Shown: positions 26,977 to 39,572, numbered from the stretch's first letter. The stretch is 64,000 bases of DNA from Actinacidiphila acididurans (GCF_016918855.1 NZ_JADKYB010000028.1:1-64000); one strand, 5' to 3'. The notes: a model not told the origin generated them from the sequence alone. Numbers and translations: made by a program.

Positions 26977-28179
26977 TCAGGCCAGCCGGGTGACGACCAG
27001 GTCCCAGATCCGGTCGGCGAGCGCCTCCTTGGGTCCGTACGGCACCGCTGTCTCACTGCCGTCCGCGCCGAGGATCACCGCCTCGTTCTCCTCGCTGCCG
27101 AAGGCCCGGTGCTCGCCGACCTCGTTGACCACCAGCAGGTCGCAGCCCTTGCGGACGAGCTTGGCGCGGCCGTTGGCCAGTACGTCGTCGGTCTCGGCGG
27201 CGAAGCCGACCACGACCTGGCCGGGGCGCGGCCGGGCGGCCGACAGTTCGGCGAGGATGTCGGGGTTGCGGACCAGGGCGAGCGGGGCCGGGTCGGCGCC
27301 CTCCTGCTTCTTGATCTTGCCGGTGGCGTAGACGGCGGGGCGGAAGTCGGCGACGGCGGCGGCCATCACCACCGCGTCCGCGTCGGCTGCGGCCTTGAGC
27401 ACCGCCTCCCGGAGCTGCTCGGCGGTGCCGGCGGTGCGCAGGTCGGCGCCGGCCGGGTCGGGCAGCGCGGTGTTGGCCGCGATCAGGGTGACCCGGGCGC
27501 CGCGGGCGACGGCGGTACGGGCCAGCGCGTAGCCCTGCTTGCCGGAGGAGCGGTTGCCCAGGTAGCGGACCGGGTCCAGCGGCTCGCGGGTGCCGCCGGC
27601 GCTGATCACCACGTGCCGGCCGGCCAGGTCGGCCGGCTGCGGGCCGCGGGCCAGCATCCGGCGGCACACCTCGAAGATGTCCGCGGGGTCGGGCAGCCGG
27701 CCCTTGCCGCTGTCGGCCCCGGTGAGCCGGCCGACCGCGGGCTCGATCACCACGGCGCCGCGGCGGCGCAGGGTGGCCACGTTCTCCCGGGTGGCCGGGT
27801 GTTCCCACATCTCGGTGTGCATGGCGGGGGCGAAGACCACCGGGCAGCGGGCGGTGAGCAGGGTGTTGGTGAGCAGGTCGTCGGCGAGGCCGTGGGCGGC
27901 CTTGGCGAGCAGGTCGGCGGTGGCCGGGGCGACCACGACCAGGTCGGCGCCCTGGCCGATGCGCACGTGCGGCACCTGGTGGACGTCGTCCCAGACCCGG
28001 GTGCTGACCGGGTTGCCGGACAGCGCGGACCAGGTGGCCTCGCCGACGAAGTGCAGCGCGGACTCGGTGGGCACCACGCGGACGTCGTGCCCGGACTCGG
28101 TCAGCCGGCGCAGCAGCTCGCACGCCTTGTACGCGGCGATGCCGCCGCTCACCCCCAGTACGACCTGTGGCCTGGCCAT
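26977..28179 (-). CDS. coaBC: Bifunctional phosphopantothenoylcysteine decarboxylase/synthetase
   Basis: Two steps of coenzyme A synthesis: CTP-dependent ligation of cysteine to 4'-phosphopantothenate, then FMN-dependent decarboxylation. 400 residues. The N-terminal CoaC flavoprotein domain shows GVSGGIAAYKACELLRRL, APATADLLAKAAHGLADDLL and MHTEMWEHPAT. The C-terminal CoaB domain shows ISAGGTREPLDPVRYLGNRS and GFAAETDD. The ATG at 28179 follows GGGAGA. It lies downstream of rpoZ, with a strong hairpin between them, and upstream of metK. Confidence 0.95.
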   Translation of the reverse strand: MARPQVVLGVSGGIAAYKACELLRRLTESGHDVRVVPTESALHFVGEATWSALSGNPVSTRVWDDVHQVPHVRIGQGADLVVVAPATADLLAKAAHGLADDLLTNTLLTARCPVVFAPAMHTEMWEHPATRENVATLRRRGAVVIEPAVGRLTGADSGKGRLPDPADIFEVCRRMLARGPQPADLAGRHVVISAGGTREPLDPVRYLGNRSSGKQGYALARTAVARGARVTLIAANTALPDPAGADLRTAGTAEQLREAVLKAAADADAVVMAAAVADFRPAVYATGKIKKQEGADPAPLALVRNPDILAELSAARPRPGQVVVGFAAETDDVLANGRAKLVRKGCDLLVVNEVGEHRAFGSEENEAVILGADGSETAVPYGPKEALADRIWDLVVTRLA

Positions 28180-28227
28180 CGTCTCTCCCGCGGCTGTCGG
28201 TGACCGGTCCCGGGCCGGGACCGCCGG

Positions 28228-28259
28228 TGCATCCCCCATGACATGCATCCCCCATGACA
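28228..28259 (-). repeat. 16-bp perfect tandem duplication upstream of coaBC
   Basis: TGCATCCCCCATGACA occurs twice head to tail at 28228-28243 and 28244-28259, 49 bp upstream of the coaBC start and directly beside the rpoZ terminator. Read on the coding strand the unit is TGTCATGGGGGATGCA. Confidence 0.7.
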
Positions 28260-28260
28260 C

Positions 28261-28297
28261 ACCACGGGCCCGGCGCCTGCGGCGCCGGGCCCGTGGT
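28261..28297 (-). terminator. rpoZ terminator
   Basis: A perfect 17-bp stem ACCACGGGCCCGGCGCC (28261-28277) / GGCGCCGGGCCCGTGGT (28281-28297) with a TGC loop, 31 bp beyond the rpoZ stop. It is one of the strongest hairpins in the window. Confidence 0.8.
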
Positions 28298-28327
28298 CGG
28301 CCGGATCGGTGAGCTGTCCACCGAGGG

Positions 28328-28603
28328 TCACTGCGTCGGCGGGGCCTCGATGGCCTCGGAGGTCAGCAGACCCGCGTTGATCTCGCGCAGCGCGATCGAC
28401 AGCGGCTTCTCGTGGACGTGGGTGTCCACCAGCGGGCCGACATACTCCAGCAGACCCTCACCGAGCTGGGAGTAGTACGCGTTGATCTGGCGGGCGCGCT
28501 TGGCCGCGTAGATCACCAGGCTGTACTTGGAGTCCGTGGCCTCCAGCAGCTCGTCGATCGGCGGGTTGATGATGCCCTCGGGCGTGGTGATGGAAGAGGA
28601 CAC
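28328..28603 (-). CDS. rpoZ: RNA polymerase omega subunit
   Basis: 91-residue omega subunit, which helps assemble the beta' subunit into RNA polymerase. It contains GIINPPIDELLEATDSKYSL, VIYAAKRARQINAYYSQLGE and LSIALREINAGLL, the conserved omega blocks. It lies between gmk and coaBC, the standard actinobacterial order, and is bounded on both sides by hairpins, so it may be expressed as its own short message. In Streptomyces loss of omega affects development and antibiotic production (known for the genus). Confidence 0.96.
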   Translation of the reverse strand: MSSSITTPEGIINPPIDELLEATDSKYSLVIYAAKRARQINAYYSQLGEGLLEYVGPLVDTHVHEKPLSIALREINAGLLTSEAIEAPPTQ

Positions 28604-28649
28604 GCTCTACCTACCCCTACTTGTGGACGACAGGTGATTGCTGACACGT

Positions 28650-28699
28650 CCACTCGCGCGGCGGCCCGCCCCTGCGGGGGGCGGCACGGGTACGAGTGG
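28650..28699 (-). terminator. gmk terminator
   Basis: An outer stem CCACTCG (28650-28656) / CGAGTGG (28693-28699) encloses an inner GC stem, CCGCCCC (28666-28672) / GGGGCGG (28678-28684). It begins 2 bp after the gmk stop and would separate gmk from rpoZ transcripts. Confidence 0.6.
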
Positions 28700-28700
28700 A

Positions 28701-29324
28701 TCAGTCAATCTGCATCAAGGCTAGCAGTTCGTGCGCTACCGCCTCGACGGAGGTGTTGACAAGGGTTTCGTCGAACTCGGACTCGGCGGCCAGCTCGACC
28801 CGTGCGGTGGCGAGGCGTTCCTCGATCACCTCGGGCGACTCGGTGCCCCGGCCGGTGAGCCGGCGCACCAGTTCCTCCCAGCTCGGCGGGGCCAGGAACA
28901 CCAGCCGGGCCTCGGGCATGGTCTGGCGCACCTGCCGGGCGCCCTGCAGGTCGATCTCCAGCAGGACCGGCTCCCCCGCGGCGAGCTTGTCGAGCACGGC
29001 CCGGCGCGGGGTGCCGTAGCGGTTGCCGGCGAACTGGGCCCATTCCAGGAGTTCGCCATTGGCGACCAGCTTGTCGAATTCGTCGTCGTCGACGAAGAAG
29101 TACTGCACGCCGTGCTGTTCGCCGGGCCGGGGCCGGCGGGTGGTCGCCGAGACCGAGAGCCAGACCTCGGGATGCACGGTGCGCAGGTGGGCGACGACCG
29201 TGCTCTTGCCGACCCCCGAGGGGCCGGAGAGCACGGTCAGCCGCGGGCGTCTGACCGGGTGGGCCGGGGAAGCCCCCTGCGAAGCGAGGGGACTGGTCGC
29301 CCCCCGGGAGACTGCAGAGCTCAT
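28701..29324 (-). CDS. gmk: Guanylate kinase
   Basis: Phosphorylates GMP to GDP with ATP. 207 residues. P-loop LSGPSGVGKSTVV (about 34-46), the GMP-binding segment SVSATTRRPRPGEQHGVQYF, and EIDLQGARQVRQTMPEA are all standard. The first 27 residues are an extra Ser/Ala/Pro-rich lead; a start closer to the P-loop is possible but no better ribosome-binding site was found. It lies between mIHF and rpoZ in the conserved order. Confidence 0.95.
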   Translation of the reverse strand: MSSAVSRGATSPLASQGASPAHPVRRPRLTVLSGPSGVGKSTVVAHLRTVHPEVWLSVSATTRRPRPGEQHGVQYFFVDDDEFDKLVANGELLEWAQFAGNRYGTPRRAVLDKLAAGEPVLLEIDLQGARQVRQTMPEARLVFLAPPSWEELVRRLTGRGTESPEVIEERLATARVELAAESEFDETLVNTSVEAVAHELLALMQID

Positions 29325-29347
29325 GGAGCGATTATCCCTGGTTCCGG

Positions 29348-29377
29348 GGCGTGCCGGGACCGTGGGCCCGGCACGCC
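29348..29377 (-). terminator. mIHF terminator
   Basis: An 11-bp perfect stem, GGCGTGCCGGG (29348-29358) pairing with CCCGGCACGCC (29367-29377), with an 8-nt loop, starting about 10 bp after the mIHF stop. Likely intrinsic terminator separating mIHF from gmk. Confidence 0.65.
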
Positions 29378-29386
29378 GGAGGGATC

Positions 29387-29710
29387 TCAGGCGGCCGTGC
29401 CGCCGAACTCGCGTTCCAGGGACGCGATCTGGTTCGACCCCAGGCCGCGCACCCGGCGGCTCTCGGAGATGCCGAGCCGCTCCATGATCTGCTTGGCGCG
29501 CACCTTGCCGACGCCGGGGAGGGATTCCAGCAGGGCGGAGACCTTCATCTTGCCGATGACGTCGTTCTCCTGGCCCTGCTTGATGACCTCGTGCAGGGAA
29601 GCGCCGGAGTGCTTGAGCCGGTTCTTGACCTCGGCGCGCTCCCGGCGAGCCGCAGCGGCCTTTTCGAGCGCGGCAGCGCGCTGTTCAGGGGTAAGGGGCG
29701 GAAGAGCCAC
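29387..29710 (-). CDS. ihf: Actinobacterial integration host factor (mIHF)
   Basis: 107-residue nucleoid-associated DNA-binding protein, the same length as the S. coelicolor orthologue as I recall it (SCO1480). Start ALPPLTPEQRAAALEKAAAA, a helical region, then the helix-two-turn-helix SLPGVGKVRAKQIMERLGIS that contacts DNA, and the C-terminal GLGSNQIASLEREFG. It compacts DNA and influences topology and development. The GTG at 29710 is chosen; nine extra in-frame residues upstream are unlikely. It is not related to the E. coli IHF alpha/beta fold despite the name. Confidence 0.95.
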   Translation of the reverse strand: MALPPLTPEQRAAALEKAAAARRERAEVKNRLKHSGASLHEVIKQGQENDVIGKMKVSALLESLPGVGKVRAKQIMERLGISESRRVRGLGSNQIASLEREFGGTAA

Positions 29711-29976
29711 GCCTACGTCACCTCGGAAGTAGAGCAATCGGATATGGACCGTGTGGAACTTGAGCCGCCCCGCGTCAGCGGGACGACCAGCGGCGCCTGT
29801 GGACGGCCGCTGTAGTCGGAGACTAGCGGTCCGAACGGCTCAAGTCAGCGAGAACAGTCGAAAAGTCCTGGTCAGCCTTGATCCGAGGGGATAATTGGGG
29901 CAAAGCGGAACAGGTTTCGGGCTCATTGCGGTCGGTTGTTGAATCCGGCCCTTTTCCTGGCCGTTTTCCCGTCGTA

Positions 29977-30888
29977 TTACCGGAGGGGATTGCCGGTGGC
30001 TTTCCCCGCCCCGGCGACCGCCGCGCGTACCCGATCCGCATATGCCACTGCCGCATTCCGCAGAGCCGCCGGATCGGGACCGTGCCGCAGTACGTCCCGA
30101 CTGACGCTCGGCAACGCATTGGCCAATGCCGGGCCGAACAGCGCCGGCAGATCCTCCGGGGTCGCGCCCTGCGCGCCGACGCCCGGGGCCAGCAGCGGGC
30201 CGCCCACCCGCAGGTCAACGCCGGCCTCGGCCAGGGTGGCGCCGACCACCGCGCCGACCGGGCCCAGCGGATCGGCGCCCGCGTTCTCCTCGGCGATGTG
30301 GTCCAGGATCACCTGCGCGACCTGCCGGCCGTCCGGCGTCACCGCCCGCTGTACCTCGGCGCCCTCCGGGTTGGAGGTCAGGGCCAGCACGAACACCCCG
30401 CTGCCCGCGGCCCGGGCCGCCGCCAGGGCCGGCCGCAGCGAGCCGAAGCCGAGGAAGGGGCTGACCGTGACCGCGTCGCTGAACAGCGGGGCGTCCCGGT
30501 CCAGGTAGGTCGCGGCGTAGGCGGCCATGGTGGAGCCGATGTCGCCGCGCTTGGCGTCCATCAGCACCAGCGCGCCCGCCTCCCGGGCCGCGGCCACCGC
30601 CCGTTCCAGCACCGCGACGCCGCGCGAGCCGAAGCGCTCGAAGAACGCCGACTGCGGCTTGAGCACCGCGACCCGGTCGGCCAGCGCCTCCACCACGGTC
30701 ATCGCGAACCGCTCCAGGCCGGCCGGGTCGTCGGCCAGCCCCCAGGCGGTCAGCAGCGAGGCGTGCGGGTCCAGCCCGACGCACAGCGGCCCGCGGGTGT
30801 CCATGGCCCGGCGCAGCCGGGCCCCGAACGGCTCGGGGGCGGCGTCGCCGGGAGCCGTGGCAGCCGAAGGTGTTGTTGGGCTGCTCAT
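29977..30888 (-). CDS. pyrF: Orotidine 5'-phosphate decarboxylase
   Basis: Last step of UMP synthesis. 303 residues, type 2 (longer, actinobacterial/archaeal style). CVGLDPHASLLTAWGL, the catalytic LMDAKRGDIGSTMAAYA with its Lys and Asp residues, and TVSPFLGFGSL support it. The ATG at 30888 overlaps the pyrD stop as ATGA, so the two are translationally coupled. It is the last gene of the pyr operon. The 266 bp beyond it hold the mIHF promoter region. Confidence 0.95.
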   Translation of the reverse strand: MSSPTTPSAATAPGDAAPEPFGARLRRAMDTRGPLCVGLDPHASLLTAWGLADDPAGLERFAMTVVEALADRVAVLKPQSAFFERFGSRGVAVLERAVAAAREAGALVLMDAKRGDIGSTMAAYAATYLDRDAPLFSDAVTVSPFLGFGSLRPALAAARAAGSGVFVLALTSNPEGAEVQRAVTPDGRQVAQVILDHIAEENAGADPLGPVGAVVGATLAEAGVDLRVGGPLLAPGVGAQGATPEDLPALFGPALANALPSVSRDVLRHGPDPAALRNAAVAYADRVRAAVAGAGKATGNPLR

Positions 30889-31994
30889 ACGGCGGCCTTC
30901 CGGGTGTCGGCGCCGACCGCGTCGGCGAGGGTGGCGTACGGGCTCGCGTCCAGCCTGGCGGCCAGGCCCTTGTGGACCGCGCGCATCCACAGCGGCCCGC
31001 GGTAGATGAAGGCGCTGTAGCCCTGGACCAGGCTCGCGCCGGCCAGGATCCGCCGCCAGGCGTCCTCTGCGTCCTCGATGCCGCCGACGCCGACCAGGGT
31101 GATCCGGTCGCCGACCCGTTCGTACAGCCGCCGCAGCACCTCGATCGAGCGGTCCTTCAGCGGCGCCCCGGACAGCCCGCCGGTCTGGCCGGTCAGGTCG
31201 GGGGCGGCGGTCAGGCCCAGGCCCTCGCGGGCGATCGTGGTGTTGGTCGCGATGATGCCGTCCAGGCCCAGTTCCAGGGCGAGGTCGGCGACCGCGTCCA
31301 CGTCCTCGTCGGCGAGGTCGGGGGCGATCTTGACCAGCAGCGGCACCCGGCGGTCGGGCACCGCGCGGTCGGCGGCCTCGCGCACCGCGGTCAGCAGCGG
31401 CCGCAGCGCCGAGGTCGCCTGGAGGTCGCGCAGGCCCGGGGTGTTGGGCGAGGAGACGTTGACGACCAGGTAGTCGGCGTGGGCGGCCAGCCGCTCGGCC
31501 GAGGTGACGTAGTCCGCGACAGCGTCCTGTTCGGGTACGGCCTTGGTCTTGCCGATGTTGACGCCGAGCGTGGTGCGGAAGGCCGGGCGGCGGGCGGCGA
31601 GCCGGGCCGCGACCGCCGCCGAGCCGTCGTTGTTGAACCCCATCCGGTTGATCAGGGCCCGGTCGGGGACCAGCCGGAACAGCCGGGGCGTGGGGTTGCC
31701 GGGCTGCGCCCGGCCGGTGACGGTGCCGATCTCGACGTGGTCGAAGCCGAGCATCGCCAGCCCGTCGATCCCGGTGGCGTTCTTGTCGAAACCGGCCGCC
31801 AGGCCGAACGGCCCGGGCATGGTCAGCCCCAGCGCCCGGGTGCGCAGCCGCGGGTACCGGGGCGCCAGCACGGCGAAGGCCAGGGCGCGCAGGCCCGGGA
31901 CGCGGGCGGCCAGCCGGATCCAGCCGAACGCCAGCCGGTGCGCCCGCTCGGGGTCCATCCGGCGGAAGAAGAGCCGGAAGAAGACCTGGTACAC
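30885..31994 (-). CDS. pyrD: Dihydroorotate dehydrogenase (quinone), class 2
   Basis: Oxidises dihydroorotate to orotate, passing electrons to menaquinone at the membrane. 369 residues. An N-terminal membrane-associated extension (VYQVFFRLFFRRMDPERAHR) identifies class 2. FMN and substrate segments are GLAAGFDKNATGIDGL, INRMGFNNDGSAAVAARL, and VNVSSPNTPGLRDLQ with the catalytic Ser region. The start is GTG at 31994, two bases after the carB stop; its stop overlaps pyrF by ATGA. Confidence 0.95.
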   Translation of the reverse strand: MYQVFFRLFFRRMDPERAHRLAFGWIRLAARVPGLRALAFAVLAPRYPRLRTRALGLTMPGPFGLAAGFDKNATGIDGLAMLGFDHVEIGTVTGRAQPGNPTPRLFRLVPDRALINRMGFNNDGSAAVAARLAARRPAFRTTLGVNIGKTKAVPEQDAVADYVTSAERLAAHADYLVVNVSSPNTPGLRDLQATSALRPLLTAVREAADRAVPDRRVPLLVKIAPDLADEDVDAVADLALELGLDGIIATNTTIAREGLGLTAAPDLTGQTGGLSGAPLKDRSIEVLRRLYERVGDRITLVGVGGIEDAEDAWRRILAGASLVQGYSAFIYRGPLWMRAVHKGLAARLDASPYATLADAVGADTRKAAV

Positions 31995-31996
31995 GC

Positions 31997-35300
<3,304 letters not shown>

Positions 35301-35308
<8 letters not shown>

Positions 35309-36434
35309 GCTGGCCCTCCATGAGCGAGGCGAAGCGGTCGAACAGGTAGGCGGCGTCGTGCGGACCGGCCGCCGCCTCGGGGTGGTACTGGACGCTGAAG
35401 GCCGGCCGGTCGAGCAGCCGCAGCCCCTCGACGACGCCGTCGTTCAGGCACACGTGGCTGACCTCGGCGCGGCCGTACGGGGTGTCGCTGACCCGGTCCA
35501 GCGGGGCGTCCACGGCGAAGCCGTGGTTGTGCGCGGTGACCTCGACCTTGCCGGTGGCGCGGTCCTGCACCGGCTGGTTGATGCCGCGGTGGCCGTACTT
35601 GAGCTTGTAGGTGCCGAAGCCCAGGGCGCGGCCGAGGAGCTGGTTGCCGAAGCAGATGCCGAACAGCGGGGTGCCGCGGTCCAGCACCTGGCGGATCACG
35701 GTGAGGTCGGCGGTGGCCGGGTCGCCCGGGCCGTTGGACAGGAACACCCCGTCGGGCGCCTTGGCGTACACCTCGTCCGCGGTCGCGGTGGCGGGCAGGA
35801 CGTGCACCTCGATGCCGCGCTCGGCCATCCGGTGCGGGGTCATGCCCTTGATGCCGAGGTCGAGGGCGACCACGGTGAACCGCCGGGTGCCGATGGCGGG
35901 GACGGTGTACGGCTCGGTCGTGGCGACCTCGGCGGACAGGTCGGCGCCGGTCATCTCCGGGGCGCTGCGCACCCGGCTCAGCAGGGCGGCGTCGTCGGCC
36001 AGGGCGGCGCCGGAGAAGATGCCGACCCGCATCGCGCCGCGTTCGCGCAGGTGGCGGGTGAGGGCGCGGGTGTCGATGCCGCTGATGCCGACCACGCCCT
36101 GGGCGGTGAGCTCGTCGTCCAGGGAGCGGCGGGAGCGCCAGTTGGACGGCACGCGGGCGGGGTCGCGCACCACGTAGCCGGCCACCCAGATGCGGGAGGA
36201 CTCGGGGTCCTCGTCGTTGACGCCGGTGTTGCCGACGTGCGGGGCGGTCATGACGACCACCTGGCGGTGGTACGAGGGGTCGGTCAGCGTCTCCTGGTAG
36301 CCGGTCATGCCGGTGGAGAAGACGGCCTCGCCGAGGGTCTCCCCCACCGCTCCGTAGGCCCGGCCGCGGAAGGTGCGGCCGTCCTCCAGGACGAGTACGG
36401 CTGGCCCGGCGGCCGCCCGGGTGGAGGTGGTCAT
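35301..36434 (-). CDS. carA: Carbamoyl-phosphate synthase small (glutaminase) subunit
   Basis: Glutamine amidotransferase subunit, 377 residues. The N-terminal CarA domain shows LEDGRTFRGRAYGAVGETLG and FSTGMTGYQETLTDPSY. The class I glutaminase triad is Cys in FGICFGNQLLGRALG, with the usual GHQ replaced by GNQ, and His-Glu in VQYHPEAAAGPHD. The ATG at 36434 overlaps the upstream membrane-protein stop as ATGA. Coupled to carB by overlap. Confidence 0.96.
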
Positions 36435-37162
36435 GGTGCGCCTTCCTTGTTGTGCTGGTCGGCGAGCGCCGCGGCGCGCTCGGGGTCGCGCGGTGCGGGC
36501 GGCTGCCTGCGGTCGGTGGCGGCGACCGCGAGGTCGCCGGTGGTGCCTTCGGCGGCGGCCCCGGAGCCGGTGGCCTCGGAAGCGGTGGCGCCGGTCAGGG
36601 CGTCGATCCGGGCCACCCAGGCCGGGTGGTCGGCGGCGTGCTCGCCGCGGAAACCGGAGTCGATCAGGGTGCCGCCGTGCTCCCAGGTGACCACCAGCAG
36701 GCCGCCCTCGGGCAGTACCTTGCCCGCGATCGCCCGGTCCAGCCGCGCCCCGCGCAGGGCGGCGACGGGCACGAAGAAGCCGGGGGCGCCGATGCGGTCC
36801 ACGTCCAGGCCCCGCTCGGTCAGCGTGAGGCGGACCTTGCTGCGTACGCCCAGGCCGTGCGCCACGATCCGGTCCAGCCACTGCCCGGCGGTGGTGCTGC
36901 CGTGGTAGCGGCCGTCCAGGACCAGGAGTTCGGCGCCGGGGTCGGCGGGGGCCTGCGGGAGGGCGGGCAGGCCGCCCTGGAGGGTGCGGCGCCACTGCCA
37001 GCCCTGCCGCATCAGCCAGTAGATCAGGCCGACCACCAGGGCCAGGCCCACGATCCAGCCGATCCGGTCGGTCCAGTCGGTCACCTTCGCGGAGTGCTTG
37101 CCGCTCTCGGCGAGGGCGGCGGCGAGGACCGCCGGAGGAGTCGGAGCAGTCGCAGGTGTCAC
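36431..37162 (-). CDS. pyr-operon membrane protein of unknown function
   Basis: 243-residue single-pass membrane protein. One hydrophobic helix at about 33-52 (RIGWIVGLALVVGLIYWLM) is followed by a soluble domain with alternating strands (VRLTLTERGLDVDRIGAPGF, VPVAALRGARLDRAI, LLVVTWEHGGTLIDSGF), reminiscent of a PH-like fold, and a charged Ala/Glu-rich tail. GTG start at 37162. Overlaps pyrC upstream (GTGA) and carA downstream (ATGA), so it is produced with the pathway enzymes. I recall that Streptomyces pyr operons carry such a gene at this position. Its role is unknown. Confidence 0.75.
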   Translation of the reverse strand: MTPATAPTPPAVLAAALAESGKHSAKVTDWTDRIGWIVGLALVVGLIYWLMRQGWQWRRTLQGGLPALPQAPADPGAELLVLDGRYHGSTTAGQWLDRIVAHGLGVRSKVRLTLTERGLDVDRIGAPGFFVPVAALRGARLDRAIAGKVLPEGGLLVVTWEHGGTLIDSGFRGEHAADHPAWVARIDALTGATASEATGSGAAAEGTTGDLAVAATDRRQPPAPRDPERAAALADQHNKEGAP

Positions 37163-38451
37163 GTGAGCTTCCCGTCCATGACCGTGGCGTGGCCCCGCAG
37201 GAAGGTGGCGATCACCCGGCCCGGCAGCTCGCGGCCCTCGTACGGCGTGTTGCGGCTGCGGGAGGCGAAGTCCGCGGGGTTGACGACCCCACGGTATGCC
37301 GGGTCGAGCAGCACCAGGTTGGCGGGCTCGCCGGGGGCCACCGGGCGGCCGTGGCCGGCCAGCCGGCCGATCGCGGCGGGCCGGGCGGACATCCGGTCGG
37401 CGACGCCGGTCCAGTCCAGCAGCCCGGTGTCGACCATGGTGTGCTGCACCACCGACAGCGCGGTCTCCAGGCCGACCATGCCCATGGCCGCGGCCGCCCA
37501 CTCGCAGTCCTTGTCCTCGTGCGGGTGCGGGGCGTGGTCGGTGGCGACGCAGTCGATGGTGCCGTCGGCCAGTGCCTCGCGCAGCGCGACCACGTCCGCC
37601 TCGGTGCGCAGCGGCGGGTTGACCTTGTAGACCGGGTTGTACGTACGGACCAGCTCGTCGGTGAGCAGCAGGTGGTGCGGGGTGACCTCGGCGGTGACCG
37701 CCCAGCCCTTGGACTTGGCCCAGCGGACGATCTCCACCGAGCCGGCCGTGGACAGGTGGCAGATGTGCACCCGGGAGCCGACGTGTGCGGCCAGCAGCAC
37801 GTCACGGGCGATCACCGACTCCTCGGCGACCGCGGGCCAGCCGGTCAGGCCCAGCTCGCCGGAGACCGTGCCCTCGTTCATCTGGGCGCCCTCGGTCAGC
37901 CGCGGCTCCTGGGCGTGCTGGGCGACAACGCCGTCGAACGCCTTCACGTACTCCAGCGCCCGGCGCATGATCACCGCGTCGTCCACGCACTTGCCGTCGT
38001 CGGAGAACACCCGCACCTGGGCCGCGGAGTCGGCCATCGCGCCCAGCTCGGCGAGCTGCCGGCCCGCCAGGCCCACGGTGACGGCGCCGACCGGCTGCAC
38101 GTCGCAGTAGCCGGACTCCCGGCCGAGCCGCCAGACCTGCTCGACCACGCCCGCGGTGTCGGCCACCGGGAAGGTGTTGGCCATGGCGTGCACCGCGGTG
38201 TAGCCGCCGATCGCGGCGGCCCGGGTGCCGGTCAGCACCGTCTCGGAGTCCTCGCGGCCCGGCTCGCGCAGGTGGGTGTGCAGGTCGACCAGGCCGGGCA
38301 GCAGCACCAGGCCGTCCGCCTCGACCACCGCCGCCCCGGCCGCGTCCAGCCGCGCGCCCACCTCGGCGATCCTGCCGCCGCTGACGAGCACGTCCTGCGG
38401 GCGGCCGCCGAGGACCTTCGCCCCGCGGATGAGGGTCTTGCTGTCGGTCAC
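37159..38451 (-). CDS. pyrC: Dihydroorotase
   Basis: Zinc amidohydrolase that closes carbamoyl aspartate to dihydroorotate. 430 residues. Metal-binding DLHTHLREPG, then GYTAVHAMANTFPVADT, and the C-terminal signature ATDHAPHPHEDKD are all present. The start is GTG at 38451, overlapping the pyrB stop as GTGA; its own stop overlaps the membrane-protein gene as GTGA. Confidence 0.96.
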   Translation of the reverse strand: MTDSKTLIRGAKVLGGRPQDVLVSGGRIAEVGARLDAAGAAVVEADGLVLLPGLVDLHTHLREPGREDSETVLTGTRAAAIGGYTAVHAMANTFPVADTAGVVEQVWRLGRESGYCDVQPVGAVTVGLAGRQLAELGAMADSAAQVRVFSDDGKCVDDAVIMRRALEYVKAFDGVVAQHAQEPRLTEGAQMNEGTVSGELGLTGWPAVAEESVIARDVLLAAHVGSRVHICHLSTAGSVEIVRWAKSKGWAVTAEVTPHHLLLTDELVRTYNPVYKVNPPLRTEADVVALREALADGTIDCVATDHAPHPHEDKDCEWAAAAMGMVGLETALSVVQHTMVDTGLLDWTGVADRMSARPAAIGRLAGHGRPVAPGEPANLVLLDPAYRGVVNPADFASRSRNTPYEGRELPGRVIATFLRGHATVMDGKLT

Positions 38452-39506
38452 TTGCTCTCCTGGGTGCGCGGGGCGTGGGTGTCGGGGGTGAGGGCGGCGT
38501 CGGTACGGGGCGCGTCGTCGGCGGGTGCGCCGTTACGTACTTCGGTGCGCGTGTCGGTGCCGGCGGACAGGGCGGGCTCGGAGCCGCCGAGCATCAGGTA
38601 GAGCACGGCCATCCGGGTGCTGACACCGTTGGCGACCTGCTCGACCGCGGTGCAGCGCGGGGAGTCGGCGACCTCGGCGGTGATCTCCATGCCGCGGTTC
38701 ATCGGCCCGGGGTGCATCACGATGGCGTGCTCGGGCAGCGCGGCCATCCGGATGCCGTCCAGGCCGTAGCGGCGCGCGTACTCCCGCTCGGTGGGGAAGA
38801 ACGCGGCGTTCATCCGCTCCCGCTGCACCCGCAGCATCATCACCGCGTCGGACTTGGCGAGCACCGCGTCGAGGTCGTAGCTCACCTCGCACGGCCAGTG
38901 CTCGACGCCGATGGGCAGCAGGGTGGGCGGGGCGACCAGGGTGACCTGGGCGCCCAGGGTGGTGAGCAGCAGCACGTTGGACCGGGCGACCCGGCTGTGC
39001 AGCACGTCGCCGACCACGGTGATCCGCCGGCCGGACAGGTCCCGGCCGGGCCCGGACAGGTGGCGGCGCATGGTGAAGGCGTCCAGCAGCGCCTGGGTGG
39101 GGTGCTCGTGGGTGCCGTCGCCGGCGTTGACGACCGAGGCGTTGATCCAGCCGGAGGTGGCCAGCCGGTGCGGGGCGCCGGACGAGTAGTGACGGACCAC
39201 CACCGCGTCTGCGCCCATGGCCTCCAGGGTGAGGGCGGTGTCCTTCAGCGACTCGCCCTTGGAGACGGAGGAGCCCTTCGCCGAGAAGTTGATCACGTCG
39301 GCGGACAGCCGCTTGGCGGCGGCCTCGAAGGAGATGCGGGTGCGGGTGGAGTCCTCGAAGAACAGGTTGACGACGGTACGGCCGCGCAGGGTGGGCAGTT
39401 TCTTGATCGGCCGGTCGGCGACGCGGGCCATTTCCTCGGCGGTGTCGAGGACGAGGAGGGCGTCGTCACGGGTGAGGTCGGCGGCCGAGATCAGGTGGCG
39501 CTTCAT
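38448..39506 (-). CDS. pyrB: Aspartate carbamoyltransferase catalytic subunit
   Basis: Condenses carbamoyl phosphate and aspartate, the committed pyrimidine step. 352 residues. Carbamoyl-phosphate-binding FFEDSTRTRISFE, then DGTHEHPTQALLDAFT and MHPGPMNRG near the end. About 45 extra polar C-terminal residues (Asp/Thr/Ala/Pro-rich) extend beyond the usual 308 or so and look disordered. No pyrI is present. The ATG at 39506 follows GGAG. It is separated from pyrR by a gap holding a strong hairpin. Confidence 0.96.
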   Translation of the reverse strand: MKRHLISAADLTRDDALLVLDTAEEMARVADRPIKKLPTLRGRTVVNLFFEDSTRTRISFEAAAKRLSADVINFSAKGSSVSKGESLKDTALTLEAMGADAVVVRHYSSGAPHRLATSGWINASVVNAGDGTHEHPTQALLDAFTMRRHLSGPGRDLSGRRITVVGDVLHSRVARSNVLLLTTLGAQVTLVAPPTLLPIGVEHWPCEVSYDLDAVLAKSDAVMMLRVQRERMNAAFFPTEREYARRYGLDGIRMAALPEHAIVMHPGPMNRGMEITAEVADSPRCTAVEQVANGVSTRMAVLYLMLGGSEPALSAGTDTRTEVRNGAPADDAPRTDAALTPDTHAPRTQESK

Positions 39507-39572
39507 CGGGGTCACTCCGGTGTGCGGTGGGGCGGGCCGGCGGGGCGCGCCGGGGTGGCGAGGGCACGCGGA

